From Tritrichomonas foetus (Eukaryota; Parabasalia; Tritrichomonadida; Tritrichomonadidae), in contig MLAK01000261.1 in the NCBI GenBank assembly GCA_001839685.1, positions 78,865 through 126,752 on the forward strand: 47,888 bases of DNA, in the 5' to 3' direction. Shown here one piece after another: positions 1 to 10,342 of this stretch (positions are counted from its first letter, which is position 1; each line of letters starts with the position of its first letter). The position numbers and the translations under genes are program-made. The notes below the pieces were generated by a model that was given only the letters and a program-made list of their open reading frames with translations, had not been told where the DNA came from and ran no database searches.

Positions 1-53
1 AACAAATGATTAATGAGAATGAACAAATGATTAATGAGAATAAACAAATAATT
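1..53. repeat. 21-bp tandem repeat at window edge
   Basis: Two nearly identical 21-bp units (1-21 and 22-42, differing only at the last base) are followed by a partial third unit to about base 53. The period is a multiple of three, and one plus-strand frame reads through as a heptapeptide repeat, so this may be the coding repeat of a gene running in from the left. Confidence 0.75.
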
Positions 54-77
54 TTGTGTGTATTAAAACCTATTTGA
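3..77 (+). CDS. Possible 3' end of a repeat-containing protein (partial)
   Basis: Frame 3 on the plus strand is open from the window edge to a TGA at 75-77. It encodes two copies of a heptapeptide (QMINENE), then a short non-repeated tail. The 21-bp period keeps this frame open, and the next gene is convergent, so a gene ending here is plausible. Only about 24 codons are visible. Repeat-encoded openness could be chance, and no function can be assigned. Confidence 0.3.
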   Translation, partial: QMINENEQMINENKQIILCVLKPI

Positions 78-218
78 TTTATTGTTCAGTAAATTAAATT
101 TGACAAATAAGTCACCAGTAAATAGATTCTAAAGAACAGTGGAATAGGATAATGAAAATGAATATAAAAGATATATAAAGGAAGCTTTATTACAAACAAA
201 CAACAATAACATTCAATA

Positions 219-2114
219 TTAGAATGGATGAATCATTGAACATATAATTCCCAAAATATTTTGTCCTTCTTGATCAATAATTTCACTAGTTGGATTGATC
301 ATTTCAATCGAACCTTTTATTTTTCCATCATCGAAGAAATGAAAAGCAACTGACCGATTAAGTTCCTCTATTCCAAGCTTCAGATACAATTCAGGAAAAT
401 CTTCACCTTCTTTTCTTTTATATTCTGTTAATTCCTGATAATTAAAAGCTTGACCAGCAATACAATCATCAAATTTACAAGTTATTTCAGTTGGATGAAA
501 ATGCATTTGAATTCCATCAAACGAGCAAACAAAACAATTTTCTGCACCGAAAACTTCTTTTACAGCATTTCGAAAAATATTCCATTTTTCAGATGCGTGA
601 TCAATATAAGAAGTTAGTGCTTTTCCTAATACTTTTACTAATTCATTATTTCGTACAAGTCCATCGATTTCTGTTTTTTGTGTTCGATAAAGTTTTGCAT
701 TTTGAATGCAAAAACAAAGAATCTTTGAAATATCATTTAGTTTCATTAAATCTTCAGTCAAAAATGAAGGAAGCATCCATTTAGATCTCAATGTAAAAAC
801 ATATTTAATATCATTTATTTTATAATAATTGGTTAATGCAGAATTATTCGTAAACAATCGATCAATTTTTGATCGTGCAAAACCCATTTGAAGTGATTGC
901 GCAACAAAAATTGGTTCGTCTTTAATTAGCGGCAAATATGACAAACCAGCACGTGCTTCAGTGAATTCAACATTATCAACTAATCTAATTAAGCGTCTTC
1001 GATTAAAATCATATTCAAAAATATCAGCTCCTTCACAATCAAAATATTTCTTCAAAAAATCTAACATTTTTTGAATAATTATTTCAAAAGTCTCACAGTT
1101 ACTCATTTGTAAAACATAAACTAAATCAATTGTCAATTTTGGTGAATTCGTTTCATAATTATAAATTTGAATTTTGATTAAATCTCTAGTCGCTTTTAAT
1201 AAATGTTTTACATATTGTGAAATTGGAATTGGATTTCCTAAATTATCCAATAAATCAATAAAATGAATAACAGCAACAAGATCACCAAAATCGGAAATTA
1301 CTGGTAAAAGTGCCATTGACACTGTTCCTCGAAGTATTGGTAAATCATAATCAATATCAAACCCAGAGCACATTGCAGGGTCATCAGTTATAACTTTTTT
1401 CTTTTTTTGTGCACAGTATCCAACAATCGATCGATTTATTGGAACAATTTCACGGAGTGTTTGTGATATAAGAAAATCGGATCCAAGTGGCTTTTCCCAG
1501 ATTAGTACTTTATTGAATTTAATAATTTTGGGTAAAATATTTTCTACTTCTTGGACAGAATGACAAGCTGAAAGAGATGAATGAATTGACATTTCGGTTG
1601 TCATGTTGTTTATGAATTCATACATTCTTTCAGCCATAATGAATGGAATAATAGTGCTAATAGATGATTTATCAATCTTTCCATCAATTAATAAAGTGTT
1701 TAGAAAAACTGGCTGCCTAAAAAATGCATTGTAAGAATCCCTTCCAAAATTGTGGATCAAAGTTTTCAATGTTTGTCGAAACTTAAGGGGTGGCGTATGA
1801 ATATGCTCTAAAATGCTGCTATTTGAAGACATTGATGAAATTTTCCCAGGAGTCTTTTTTTTGGCTTTTTCTTCTGGAAATAGAAAATTTCCAGATCGCG
1901 TTGCAAACGAATGAAAGCTGGGATTTTTGGATTTCGAAAGCGGTTGTGGTTTTCTTTCTTTTCCTTCGAAAGTAACTTGCGTGCGACTTTTATGTAATGA
2001 CGGGAGATTGACTGCGGAAATATTATTCGATTTCGATTCTCGTGCTAATTTGATTGGAATATCTTTGAACGAAGTACTTGGCGTATTGGAATTTGTTAGA
2101 GGCCTTTTTTCCAT
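219..2114 (-). CDS. Multi-GAF-domain protein
   Basis: This 631-residue protein starts at ATG 2114. The first 110 or so residues are Ser/Lys-rich and probably disordered. The rest has the alternating helix/sheet pattern of tandem GAF modules: about 180-290 (typical 'GYCAQ' entry-helix region and a 'SMALLPV' strand), about 330-440, and a C-terminal unit about 490-630 with 'CIAGQAF'. GAF domains bind small ligands such as cyclic nucleotides or mediate dimerisation. No kinase, cyclase or phosphodiesterase domain is attached, so a ligand-sensing or scaffold role is inferred only. It lies 62 bases downstream of the karyopherin gene on the same strand. The GAF family is assigned from pattern, and the ligand is unknown. 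Confidence 0.65.
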   Translation of the reverse strand: MEKRPLTNSNTPSTSFKDIPIKLARESKSNNISAVNLPSLHKSRTQVTFEGKERKPQPLSKSKNPSFHSFATRSGNFLFPEEKAKKKTPGKISSMSSNSSILEHIHTPPLKFRQTLKTLIHNFGRDSYNAFFRQPVFLNTLLIDGKIDKSSISTIIPFIMAERMYEFINNMTTEMSIHSSLSACHSVQEVENILPKIIKFNKVLIWEKPLGSDFLISQTLREIVPINRSIVGYCAQKKKKVITDDPAMCSGFDIDYDLPILRGTVSMALLPVISDFGDLVAVIHFIDLLDNLGNPIPISQYVKHLLKATRDLIKIQIYNYETNSPKLTIDLVYVLQMSNCETFEIIIQKMLDFLKKYFDCEGADIFEYDFNRRRLIRLVDNVEFTEARAGLSYLPLIKDEPIFVAQSLQMGFARSKIDRLFTNNSALTNYYKINDIKYVFTLRSKWMLPSFLTEDLMKLNDISKILCFCIQNAKLYRTQKTEIDGLVRNNELVKVLGKALTSYIDHASEKWNIFRNAVKEVFGAENCFVCSFDGIQMHFHPTEITCKFDDCIAGQAFNYQELTEYKRKEGEDFPELYLKLGIEELNRSVAFHFFDDGKIKGSIEMINPTSEIIDQEGQNILGIICSMIHPF

Positions 2115-2176
2115 CTCTCGTTTCAGGAAGCGAACGTTTAAAATTGTACGTTACTATAATATTTCAATAGTTTATT

Positions 2177-4792
2177 TTATCTTTGATGCTTTGTGATGTA
2201 ATTTTGATATTGCTCATCAAACTTTTCAAGAAGAATTGTAGCGAGTTCTTGATTACTTTCTGAAATTAAACTTAGAAAGTTTCTAAAATTTTGGAAAATC
2301 TCGTCTTTGTCAAATAAATTAAATGTATCATCATATTCATCATCATTTAATGGGTCATTCTCATTTTCAAAAGAATTTAATGATTTGTTAATAAATTCAG
2401 ATAGAATATCTTGAGGGAAAAACTTATGATACGAATATGTGAAAAGCATTTGTAAAGTAGCAGATAATGAAAGTTCCATCCATTCGTTACAAAAGGGTAA
2501 AAAATCATTTCCAAGGATTTGAATGACAATTTGATGGTTTTGGAGCATCATTGTTAGAAATAAAAGTAATGAATATTCTAGAATTTCAGAATTTTCATTC
2601 CATGTCTTCATATTTAGTATTAAATCTCGATACAATGAAAATAAATTATTTATATTGTTGATAAATATTGTCTGTGGAGGACATAATTGAAAGACTGTAG
2701 AAAGCAAAAGGATTACAGCACATAATTCATAATCTTGATTTGGAGATAGTTCTTTCAAAACAACAATACAGGTATGAATTGTGAAATGAATTATGCGCTC
2801 ATTTATTCCAGTTGTGCGATCTTTCAGAAGAAGTTTTCTCATAAATAACAATGCGTTTTCGACAACATTAAAACTTTTTGTTTCAATTATATGTGGAATT
2901 ATTTCATATAATTTCCAATACAGCTCTAAAGTGTGATTTAATGGTGTTTCCAATAAATCCACGAGAAACATAAAAAGTGAAATTGTGACTTCTTCTCCAA
3001 AAAGTTCCATTGATTGAAGTATTTCCATAATAATTGGAAATATCACTCCATCAATATTGATATTATTAGATCCAATACCTTGAATAAATTCAGAAAGTGA
3101 TGTTAAAATACTTCCTGTGCATGAATATTCCATTGATTGATATTGCATGAAAATACTAAAAATGTTTTGAACGAAACTTGGAGAGAGAACAATTAATTCT
3201 GCACCAAAGAATTCTAGAATATTTGAAATAAATTCTGTAAACTCAATATCATGATATTCCGAGCTTAATTCTATATATGAATTAATAACATTCCCAATAA
3301 CAGGCATGCAAGATTGAACAATATTTAAATAATTTTGTTCACGTGTTTTATTTGCTTGTAAAAAAGCAGAAAAAGCAGTTGCTGCATAATATCGAACAAG
3401 CATTGATGGATGCGATATTAAAAGTTGTACAACACGTGAATAAAGATACTCGGGAATCTCAAAAGTTACCAAATTCTTAAAAACAATTAAAGATCCAGAA
3501 ACAACTAAATGAGATGGCGATGAAATAAGTTTCGAAAATAAATCAATGATTGGTTCAAATAATTCATTCATTTTTAATGGTAGTTCCGGTAAAAAAGCAG
3601 AAAAAATTAATAAATATGAAAATAATAATGCATTTTCTGGTTCATTATGTTCGGTTTTGCAAAAATAATTTGATATAATTCCTTGGAATAATTTATAAGT
3701 CGATATACAACAATTAATTGATTTTTTAGATAAGCATTTCATTGTTTCATATAAATAAGCTCGACATTCAGATTGATACACAAAATTCCAGGTCTGAAAT
3801 TTGGCTAAAAATTGAGATGGATCATTCATACTATCAACAATATCTTGTGAATTTAGGAAATAGAAAGGAGCAATCATTTTATTGATATAAATATGAAATT
3901 GTAATGAAATATAATTATGTGTTGGTTGATAATTCAAAAAAGCATTCATTAAATTTGATATTGAACTTAAAATATTCTCATTTTTACAATTTTCAAAAAA
4001 ACTCATTTGCGCATTAACCAATTGAATTGCGATTTGCTCTATAATCACTTCAGGATATTTTCGAATCATTGAAGCACAAAATTTCATTGCTTTTTTTACA
4101 AAATATAGAAATTCATGAATATCATGAAAGTTTGCAATTGTTGTTGCAATATATATCATTAAATTTCCTAATAAATTATTATTTTCTCGAAGAAATAAAG
4201 ACAGAGAACAATCATTAAAAAATCGAAGAGTTTGAAAAGTTAACCCATTAAGAGCAAATGAATTTGATGTAAGTATAAAATCTATTAAATAAGGATAAAT
4301 TGATTCATATGAATGAACATTGTCATCAAATCGTCCTTTGAAATGTCTAGAAATAGAATTTAATAATATAATTGAGGATACCACATTTTCATTTTTTGAT
4401 GAAATGCTGCTAGCAATGAAATCATTTAAATTTGGCCATTCACCACAAAAATAACAGCAATTTATCAATTTTGTAGATATTAAGATAGCTGTTAGAAAAT
4501 ATTGTGAAGAATTATTCAATAAAAGTGGAAGATTTTCTAAAATATATTGTTTGGCTTGTGGAGAAATGTTTACAGACCACTCATCAATCGAATGATAAAG
4601 ATAATTTAAAGCAGACATTCGTATTTCATCTGGATAAGTTGTTGTCTGAATAATTAAAAATAATGATGGAAAAAAATCAGGATGACTTTTAAGTGATGAT
4701 AATTCATTACAGGAATTTTGGATTTGGATATTGGCTTGATTTCCTGTGCTTCGAAAAGTTAAACCAAAATTTTCTATGAGTGAATTAATCAT
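2177..4792 (-). CDS. Importin-beta family karyopherin (importin-7/8-like)
   Basis: This 871-residue protein starts at ATG 4792 and is almost entirely amphipathic helical repeats of HEAT type. The N-terminal arrangement fits karyopherin-beta: an opening helix pair, then 'PDEIRMSALNYLYHSIDEW', the usual insoluble-repeat spacing of an IBN_N domain, then a 'WPNLNDFI' segment like the conserved W-P of importin-7/8. An acidic stretch near the C-terminus (about 815-845, 'ENDNPLNDDEYDD'-like) recalls the acidic tail region of importin-7/8. Members carry cargo through nuclear pores with Ran-GTP. It is shorter than typical 950-1,050-residue members. The exact subfamily (importin-7/8 versus importin-11 or exportin) is uncertain, but the karyopherin fold is fairly secure. 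Confidence 0.65.
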   Translation of the reverse strand: MINSLIENFGLTFRSTGNQANIQIQNSCNELSSLKSHPDFFPSLFLIIQTTTYPDEIRMSALNYLYHSIDEWSVNISPQAKQYILENLPLLLNNSSQYFLTAILISTKLINCCYFCGEWPNLNDFIASSISSKNENVVSSIILLNSISRHFKGRFDDNVHSYESIYPYLIDFILTSNSFALNGLTFQTLRFFNDCSLSLFLRENNNLLGNLMIYIATTIANFHDIHEFLYFVKKAMKFCASMIRKYPEVIIEQIAIQLVNAQMSFFENCKNENILSSISNLMNAFLNYQPTHNYISLQFHIYINKMIAPFYFLNSQDIVDSMNDPSQFLAKFQTWNFVYQSECRAYLYETMKCLSKKSINCCISTYKLFQGIISNYFCKTEHNEPENALLFSYLLIFSAFLPELPLKMNELFEPIIDLFSKLISSPSHLVVSGSLIVFKNLVTFEIPEYLYSRVVQLLISHPSMLVRYYAATAFSAFLQANKTREQNYLNIVQSCMPVIGNVINSYIELSSEYHDIEFTEFISNILEFFGAELIVLSPSFVQNIFSIFMQYQSMEYSCTGSILTSLSEFIQGIGSNNINIDGVIFPIIMEILQSMELFGEEVTISLFMFLVDLLETPLNHTLELYWKLYEIIPHIIETKSFNVVENALLFMRKLLLKDRTTGINERIIHFTIHTCIVVLKELSPNQDYELCAVILLLSTVFQLCPPQTIFINNINNLFSLYRDLILNMKTWNENSEILEYSLLLFLTMMLQNHQIVIQILGNDFLPFCNEWMELSLSATLQMLFTYSYHKFFPQDILSEFINKSLNSFENENDPLNDDEYDDTFNLFDKDEIFQNFRNFLSLISESNQELATILLEKFDEQYQNYITKHQR

Positions 4793-5419
4793 GAATGATT
4801 TTTTACCATTTAAATCACTTTTTTCTGACTGATGGAAATCAAAACTTTTGTTAGAATAATTTCATGAAGTATCTCTTCTTGAATGCCCCAAAGAAATCTC
4901 TTTTTCACCTTTTCGCGTTTGATTCGGAAATTAATATTTACTTATTTTCATTTTACCACTCTTTTCCTTTATTAACCATATTGAATATTTAGCATAACAA
5001 CTACCTCAACTTTTCTGTTAAGTTATCTTTGAACTAAAAAAAGTATCATCTTAGATATTTATAAAAAATATTGAGAATTTACATATTTGAAATTATATAC
5101 ATTTAAAGTTGCTTACCTATAACAAAAAAGTAAAATTTTAGAATGAGTATACCCCTGATAACATTAAAGTGCGACAAGCTTTACCGTGAACACTTTTCGT
5201 TAATTTGACGTTTCATTTAACCTTACATATTCACGATGAATACGGACACATTTAATAAAGTTTCATTTCACCAGAAAAGTATAGTCGTAAGATTTTCATA
5301 GCTTTGTCTTAAGAGATGCATAAATTTTTACGTATGAAATCACTTGAACAAAGATTTCACATTATTAAAAAAATTAAAAAATGAAGATTGATAAAAAACG
5401 GTTACTTATCATTCAAACT
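4793..5419. other. Intergenic, AT-rich
   Basis: This gap lies upstream of the karyopherin and downstream of the DM10 protein gene. I see no RNA gene, repeat or convincing ORF. It should contain the karyopherin promoter. Confidence 0.6.
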
Positions 5420-6001
5420 TTACTTGAGTGTTTCAAGGAAGTCATTGTATTCGAACAATTCGCTATCGGCAAACTGGAAACGTCTGAAAAGGGTAATCAA
5501 TTCTTGTTCGCCCAAATTCACGTTAAATTCTTCTAAAACTTCGGCAACTTCTTCTCTCCTTACTCGGCCGCGATGCGTTTTGTCTCTTCGTGCGAAAGCG
5601 GTTTTCAAATCAGATACGCGGGATTTCAATTCGCGGTTGAGGGGAAGAAGGACGCTGCATAAATCTGAACGTGTGAAAATGTCTGATTTGGCTTCCATTG
5701 TTCGAAGGGTTCCTTCTGACGCACTTTTGAGATGGAATTTCCAGCCACCTAATGTAACGTCTCTGCCGATAGAAACTTCGTCTGGCTGGTATGGCTGCAT
5801 TGTCTCTGGGTTGATGACCTTTGTGCGCTGAAGGAATTTTCCTCCTGGGAAGCCGGAATTGGGAATAACCTTCTCCATGACGCTAAAACTGCTGTCTTCA
5901 ACGTAAAAAGCAACAATGAACTCACGGAGAGCATCATCGCGGTTGTTCGAAATGAGTGTCGCTGTGAAAGACAAAATGGTTGGTGGTGGGCGTGTATCCA
6001 T
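5420..6001 (-). CDS. DM10 (DUF1126) + EF-hand axonemal protein, EFHC/Rib72-like
   Basis: This 193-residue protein starts at ATG 6001. Residues about 1-115 form one DM10 domain: 'LSFTATLIS', 'REFIVAFYVEDSSFSVME', 'GGKFLQRTKV' and 'IGRDVTLGGWKFHL' follow the family's strand order. Residues about 130-193 are an EF-hand pair; the first loop (DKTHRGRVRREE) keeps only part of the calcium ligands and the second is degenerate. DM10 proteins (EFHC1/2, Rib72) sit inside ciliary doublet microtubules and stabilise protofilaments, which fits a flagellate. Rib72 and EFHC1 carry three DM10 domains before the EF-hands; here there is only one, so this is a minimal member. Codon use is noticeably more GC-rich than in neighbouring genes, suggesting high expression. 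Confidence 0.85.
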   Translation of the reverse strand: MDTRPPPTILSFTATLISNNRDDALREFIVAFYVEDSSFSVMEKVIPNSGFPGGKFLQRTKVINPETMQPYQPDEVSIGRDVTLGGWKFHLKSASEGTLRTMEAKSDIFTRSDLCSVLLPLNRELKSRVSDLKTAFARRDKTHRGRVRREEVAEVLEEFNVNLGEQELITLFRRFQFADSELFEYNDFLETLK

Positions 6002-6415
6002 TCGATGTAGAATAAAAGCCGTTATTTACAGAATTGAATAGATAAATACTCAAACGAACATTTTCAAAACAAGGCCAATTATAATCGATGAATTTGGCCT
6101 TCAATTATATATAACCACATTTCATCAATAATATCATTAATAACAAGATCATTTCGACTTTTGAATGTATATCTGCCCTTACAACGGTAAAATCTATATA
6201 TAGTTATGCGAATAGTCTTAACTTAAGACAGAACATGTGTTCTGAAAATGAGTAAAAAAAAAGTAAATATACAGTTTGGATTTTACGAATAAGTATAAAA
6301 TAAAAATAATCGAAACAAAATTAGTATGAACACATAGTCAAGAATTTCAAAATATAGAATCGTTGTTATGAAAATTTGATCTTCAAATAAATGAATGTGG
6401 TTGAACTTAAGTTGA
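6002..6415. other. Intergenic, AT-rich
   Basis: The gap between the DM10 gene start and the helicase gene end has no ORF, repeat or RNA gene that I can support. Promoter elements of the DM10 gene should lie near 6002-6050. Confidence 0.55.
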
Positions 6416-9400
6416 TTAATCATCCGAATCAGATGAAGAATCAGAAAATTCAACTTCTTTCACTGGTTCAGATGATCTGAATGGCCAACCTTGATGAAGC
6501 TTTGTTTGAACTGATTTTTCTGGATACCACATCAATGTCTGTGAAAGTAAAAACAGAGGTTCTTTAATCCATCTTGCTTCAAGATCACGTCGGGTTGAAA
6601 TTTCAGAACGTTTAAGTTCTGCAACAATCAATAAAAGTCTCTGTGGAAGTGATCTTCCATTCTTAAGATCAGTTGGTGCAGCTGTTAACTTTGAAGCAAA
6701 AGGTTTTAATGCAGGGATTACTTTTCCTTCGAGAAAAGCTGCAGCAAAAGCTCTATATGGCTCAGGATGTGGAATATCTGCTGGTGGAAGTCTCCAATTT
6801 TGTTGTCCAAATGTGGCTTCAACTCTTCCAACGACAGAATCAATGTTTTCACGATATTCAGCTTGTCCAAGACTCTTTCTATCTAAGAAAAGTTTCGAAC
6901 CAATTTGATTTATCCAAAGTGGAGAAATTTTGGTTGGATTATTGAATCGATTCTTTCCATTTGTTTCATCAATTGAAACATAAGTAATATAAACAGATTT
7001 TTTATCAAATAAACCAGAATTTCCACGCAATTCTACAAGTTTGTTATCACATGTAATATAATTATTGCCTTTGCCTTCATATTTGGCAACATGGTCACAA
7101 TAAGAAGCAAATAAACATGAAGCTAATTGAACTTCTGTTGTTTGATCATATGGTTCTATTTTTCCAGCTTTGTCGCTTTTAAGACAGCTTCTATCATTCT
7201 TCCAAATAATTGTAGTAAGTTGTTGTCTAATTTGTTGAATTTCTTCCATTGCTTTCATAGATACGTGATTTTCAAAACAGAATTTTTTCTTATCTGTAGC
7301 AAATAAATATGCACCAAAAACATTCAACAGCGTGAATGGATCACCTCTTGATGAAATCAAATCTTCACATGGTGTTCCATTAAATGGTTCACGAACATCA
7401 AGTGCAGCAGCAAGAATAATTGCATATTCTAAACAGTTTGCTTTACGTGCAGAAACAATTAATTTACCAAGTCTTGGTTCAATTGGGAAAGCAGAAACTA
7501 ATTTTCCTAGTAAAGTCGCTTTAAATGGAAATTCCAATTCTAGAAGTCCGATATGCTTTAATGTCATTTCCGCATGATCTAAGTTTTCTTTAGTAATTAA
7601 AGTTGGAAATGGAAATCTGGAAATGTCATTAAGTCCCATAGTTTTCAGAAGAAGAACAACTTCAGTAATTGGTCGCCTTTGAATTTCCGGTTTTGTGAAT
7701 TCTTCGAAATTGTTGGAATAAATAGCAGATGAATAAAGACGGAAGCATTGGCCTGGACCAGTTCTACCTGCACGGCCTTTTCTTTGTTCAGCAGATGCTT
7801 GTGATATGAAATCAACAGTTGTTGAAATGACACCATTGGCAAAATCGAAAACACGACTTTTTTCAAGTCCAAGATCGACAACATATTTAATATTTGGAAT
7901 TGTGACTGAAGTTTCTGCAATGTTTGTTGAAAACACAACTAATCTGATTCCTTCTGGTTGTGGTTGGAAGACTTTATCTTGCTCTTCTTGTGGTAAAAGT
8001 GAATATAAAGGTAAACAGCGCATTGGCTTTTTATCAATAATATCCATTTTATGCGTGTAATCTAAAATATCATCTACATCTTCAACTTCAATCGGCTCAA
8101 CATGTTCTGATTCCTTTTCTTCATTTTCTTCAGTTTTTGTTTGTGAAGTAGATTTGTTTTTGTGTACTGGTAAAGGTTTATCGGAATATAGAGATCTGAA
8201 ATAATCAACACAATTTTGAATTTCAAGTTTTCCTGGTAAGAAAACGAGGATTCCACCAGGTGGCATTTTCTCATGAATCATTTCTACACTATGTTTTACA
8301 GCATTAAGACGCTCAGATTCAAGTGGAGTATTTCTAGCAAAATGAGTACTTACAGGGAATTGCCTTGCATCAATTTTAATCAGCGGTGGAGGTTTTTCAA
8401 AAAGTCTATCATTCTTTAAAAAGTCATCGACTCTTAAAGTAGCAGACATGATGATTAATTTTAGTTTTTCTACGCCAATTTCTCCATTTTCAACCTTTTT
8501 TCTTCTTAAGACTACAATCCTGGAAAGTAAGCCAATGAGTACATCTGTATTAACTGTTCTTTCATGTGCTTCATCAATGATAATGACAGAATATTTCGAT
8601 AATAATAAATCCTCTTCTGCTTCACGTAATAAAACACCATCAGTGCAGAATTTAATCACGGTTGATTCAGTGTAGAATTTATTATTTCGAATATGATAAC
8701 CAACTTTTTGTCCGAAAGGTAATCCCATTTCATAAGCAACTCGTTTTGACATATTAATAGCGGCAACTCTTCGAGGTTCTGTTACTGCAATTCGGCCATG
8801 TGTTCGCAATGTTCCGTATCCTGCTTCATAGAGAAATTGTGGAATTTGTGTTGTTTTACCTGAACCTGTTTCACCACAAACAATGACAACATCATTTTCA
8901 TGAATAGTTTCAACAATATTTTGTTCTTCTCCAATAATTGGTAACTTTTCACGTATTTCTGCTACTCCTTCTGGTCTGTTTAATTGCACATTAATTGCTG
9001 GTCTTGGTTCTGCTTGTTTTTGTTCATCTGTACTTTCAGTGTCTTTCTTTTCTTCAATTTTTGGTGCTTCTTTAACAATTTTAATAAGTGGTGCTGCAGG
9101 CTTGACTGGTTCAGCTGTTGGAATATCCAAATCTATGTCGCTGTCATCACTTGAATCTTGATCAAGTGTGACTTCAACAAATTTAGTTGTGGCTTTCTTC
9201 TTTTCAACCTCGTCAATAATTGACTGGTCAAATGGAAGGCCCAAACTCTGTCTTTTTATTGCTTCTTCATATCTTTGCCTTTTTGTGAGTTTTTTACCGA
9301 GTAGACTTGTAGGAGTAATGAATGTTTCATCTTTTTCAGTGAGTTGAACTTTTGAAGCGTTTTTAAGGATCTCATCACGTCGCTGATATTTTTCCAACAT

Positions 9401-9751
9401 TCTTCTTCTGGCTTCTTTAGCTTTTTCTTTCTTAGTGCTTGATTTTGATTTCTGTTTCTCGCCTAAATTTAATTTTCGTTGTTGACGAAATTGATGTTTA
9501 TTTAATTGCTGAACTGGAGCCAACTCCACTGCCTTCTTACGATCATAAACTGCATTCGCGTCATCTAGCGGGAGTTCCTCCTTAATTTTTTCATCGAAAA
9601 TCTGATTGCTCATTGGAAAATCTTGAAAACCATGGTCATTTAATTTTGAATAAAAATGTGTTTGACACTTTGTAAATTCATAATTTTTACGAATTTTCAA
9701 AATTCTAATTGAATGAGGGGGAAAAATCACATCATCAGTCACAGGATGCAT
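6416..9751 (-). CDS. DHX37: DEAH-box RNA helicase DHX37/Dhr1-like
   Basis: This helicase is about 1,111 residues from the first ATG at 9751; a TTG four codons upstream is not used. A second plausible start is the ATG at 9613 ('MSNQIF'), because the first 46 residues look less conserved. Motif I GETGSGKT (about 293-300), motif II DEAH (about 393-396), SAT (about 436), 'FSTNIAETSVT' and 'QRKGRAGRTGPG' are all present, followed by the DEAH-specific HA2 and OB-fold regions. A Lys/Arg-rich N-terminus with 'KLNLGEKQK' and a Ser/Asp tail fit the Dhr1/Ecm16 subgroup, which removes U3 snoRNA from pre-18S rRNA in the nucleolus. The insert around 'EVEDVDDILDYTHKMD' before motif IV is also typical. Subfamily assignment rests on motif context. 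Confidence 0.85.
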   Translation of the reverse strand: MHPVTDDVIFPPHSIRILKIRKNYEFTKCQTHFYSKLNDHGFQDFPMSNQIFDEKIKEELPLDDANAVYDRKKAVELAPVQQLNKHQFRQQRKLNLGEKQKSKSSTKKEKAKEARRRMLEKYQRRDEILKNASKVQLTEKDETFITPTSLLGKKLTKRQRYEEAIKRQSLGLPFDQSIIDEVEKKKATTKFVEVTLDQDSSDDSDIDLDIPTAEPVKPAAPLIKIVKEAPKIEEKKDTESTDEQKQAEPRPAINVQLNRPEGVAEIREKLPIIGEEQNIVETIHENDVVIVCGETGSGKTTQIPQFLYEAGYGTLRTHGRIAVTEPRRVAAINMSKRVAYEMGLPFGQKVGYHIRNNKFYTESTVIKFCTDGVLLREAEEDLLLSKYSVIIIDEAHERTVNTDVLIGLLSRIVVLRRKKVENGEIGVEKLKLIIMSATLRVDDFLKNDRLFEKPPPLIKIDARQFPVSTHFARNTPLESERLNAVKHSVEMIHEKMPPGGILVFLPGKLEIQNCVDYFRSLYSDKPLPVHKNKSTSQTKTEENEEKESEHVEPIEVEDVDDILDYTHKMDIIDKKPMRCLPLYSLLPQEEQDKVFQPQPEGIRLVVFSTNIAETSVTIPNIKYVVDLGLEKSRVFDFANGVISTTVDFISQASAEQRKGRAGRTGPGQCFRLYSSAIYSNNFEEFTKPEIQRRPITEVVLLLKTMGLNDISRFPFPTLITKENLDHAEMTLKHIGLLELEFPFKATLLGKLVSAFPIEPRLGKLIVSARKANCLEYAIILAAALDVREPFNGTPCEDLISSRGDPFTLLNVFGAYLFATDKKKFCFENHVSMKAMEEIQQIRQQLTTIIWKNDRSCLKSDKAGKIEPYDQTTEVQLASCLFASYCDHVAKYEGKGNNYITCDNKLVELRGNSGLFDKKSVYITYVSIDETNGKNRFNNPTKISPLWINQIGSKLFLDRKSLGQAEYRENIDSVVGRVEATFGQQNWRLPPADIPHPEPYRAFAAAFLEGKVIPALKPFASKLTAAPTDLKNGRSLPQRLLLIVAELKRSEISTRRDLEARWIKEPLFLLSQTLMWYPEKSVQTKLHQGWPFRSSEPVKEVEFSDSSSDSDD

Positions 9752-10342
9752 TGATGTGTTCAATATGTAGTATTGAAAATTGTATATTAGATATATTATG
9801 AGAATAAATATATGAGTGATTCCTTATCTACATTTTTTCTTCATTCATCAAGAATGAATTTCGACAAATCTTCTTTTTTATTGAATTCACTTTATGGTTT
9901 GATGTAAATTGTAGAATAAATAATAATGAAAGATATAAATTTCTAAAAAATTGTTTTTTAATCTCCAATAATTTTGCAATTTCGTAACACTAAAACAGGA
10001 TACAGACATTTACTCAGGAAATGATTTTCTAATCATTTCAATATTAGCACATACCAACTACATATATTAACTATCATATTTATGTTTCAATCTTTCACAA
10101 AGAAATCAAAAATACCAAAATAGTTTTTGTAATTGCTTTATTCATTACTATTATCATATTACGATATGTTATCATGAAATTCCAATATATTTATTTTGGT
10201 TTGCTCAATTCATATTCATTTATTTGTGCTTTTTCAATGCAGTTTAAAATGATGGGTGAAGAAATTTGTATGATACATTTATATCTAAACGGATGCTCAT
10301 AATTGACGATAGCTTTCAAAAATTGAATTACCAAAAATAGTG
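9752..10342. other. Divergent intergenic region (helicase / MAP65)
   Basis: This AT-rich spacer separates two divergently transcribed genes and must hold both promoters. No ORF with an ATG of meaningful length, repeat or structured RNA was recognised. Confidence 0.55.

Noticed and set aside
5388..5831. 147-codon plus-strand frame
   Set aside because: It lies antisense to the DM10 gene and is a shadow of its codon bias.
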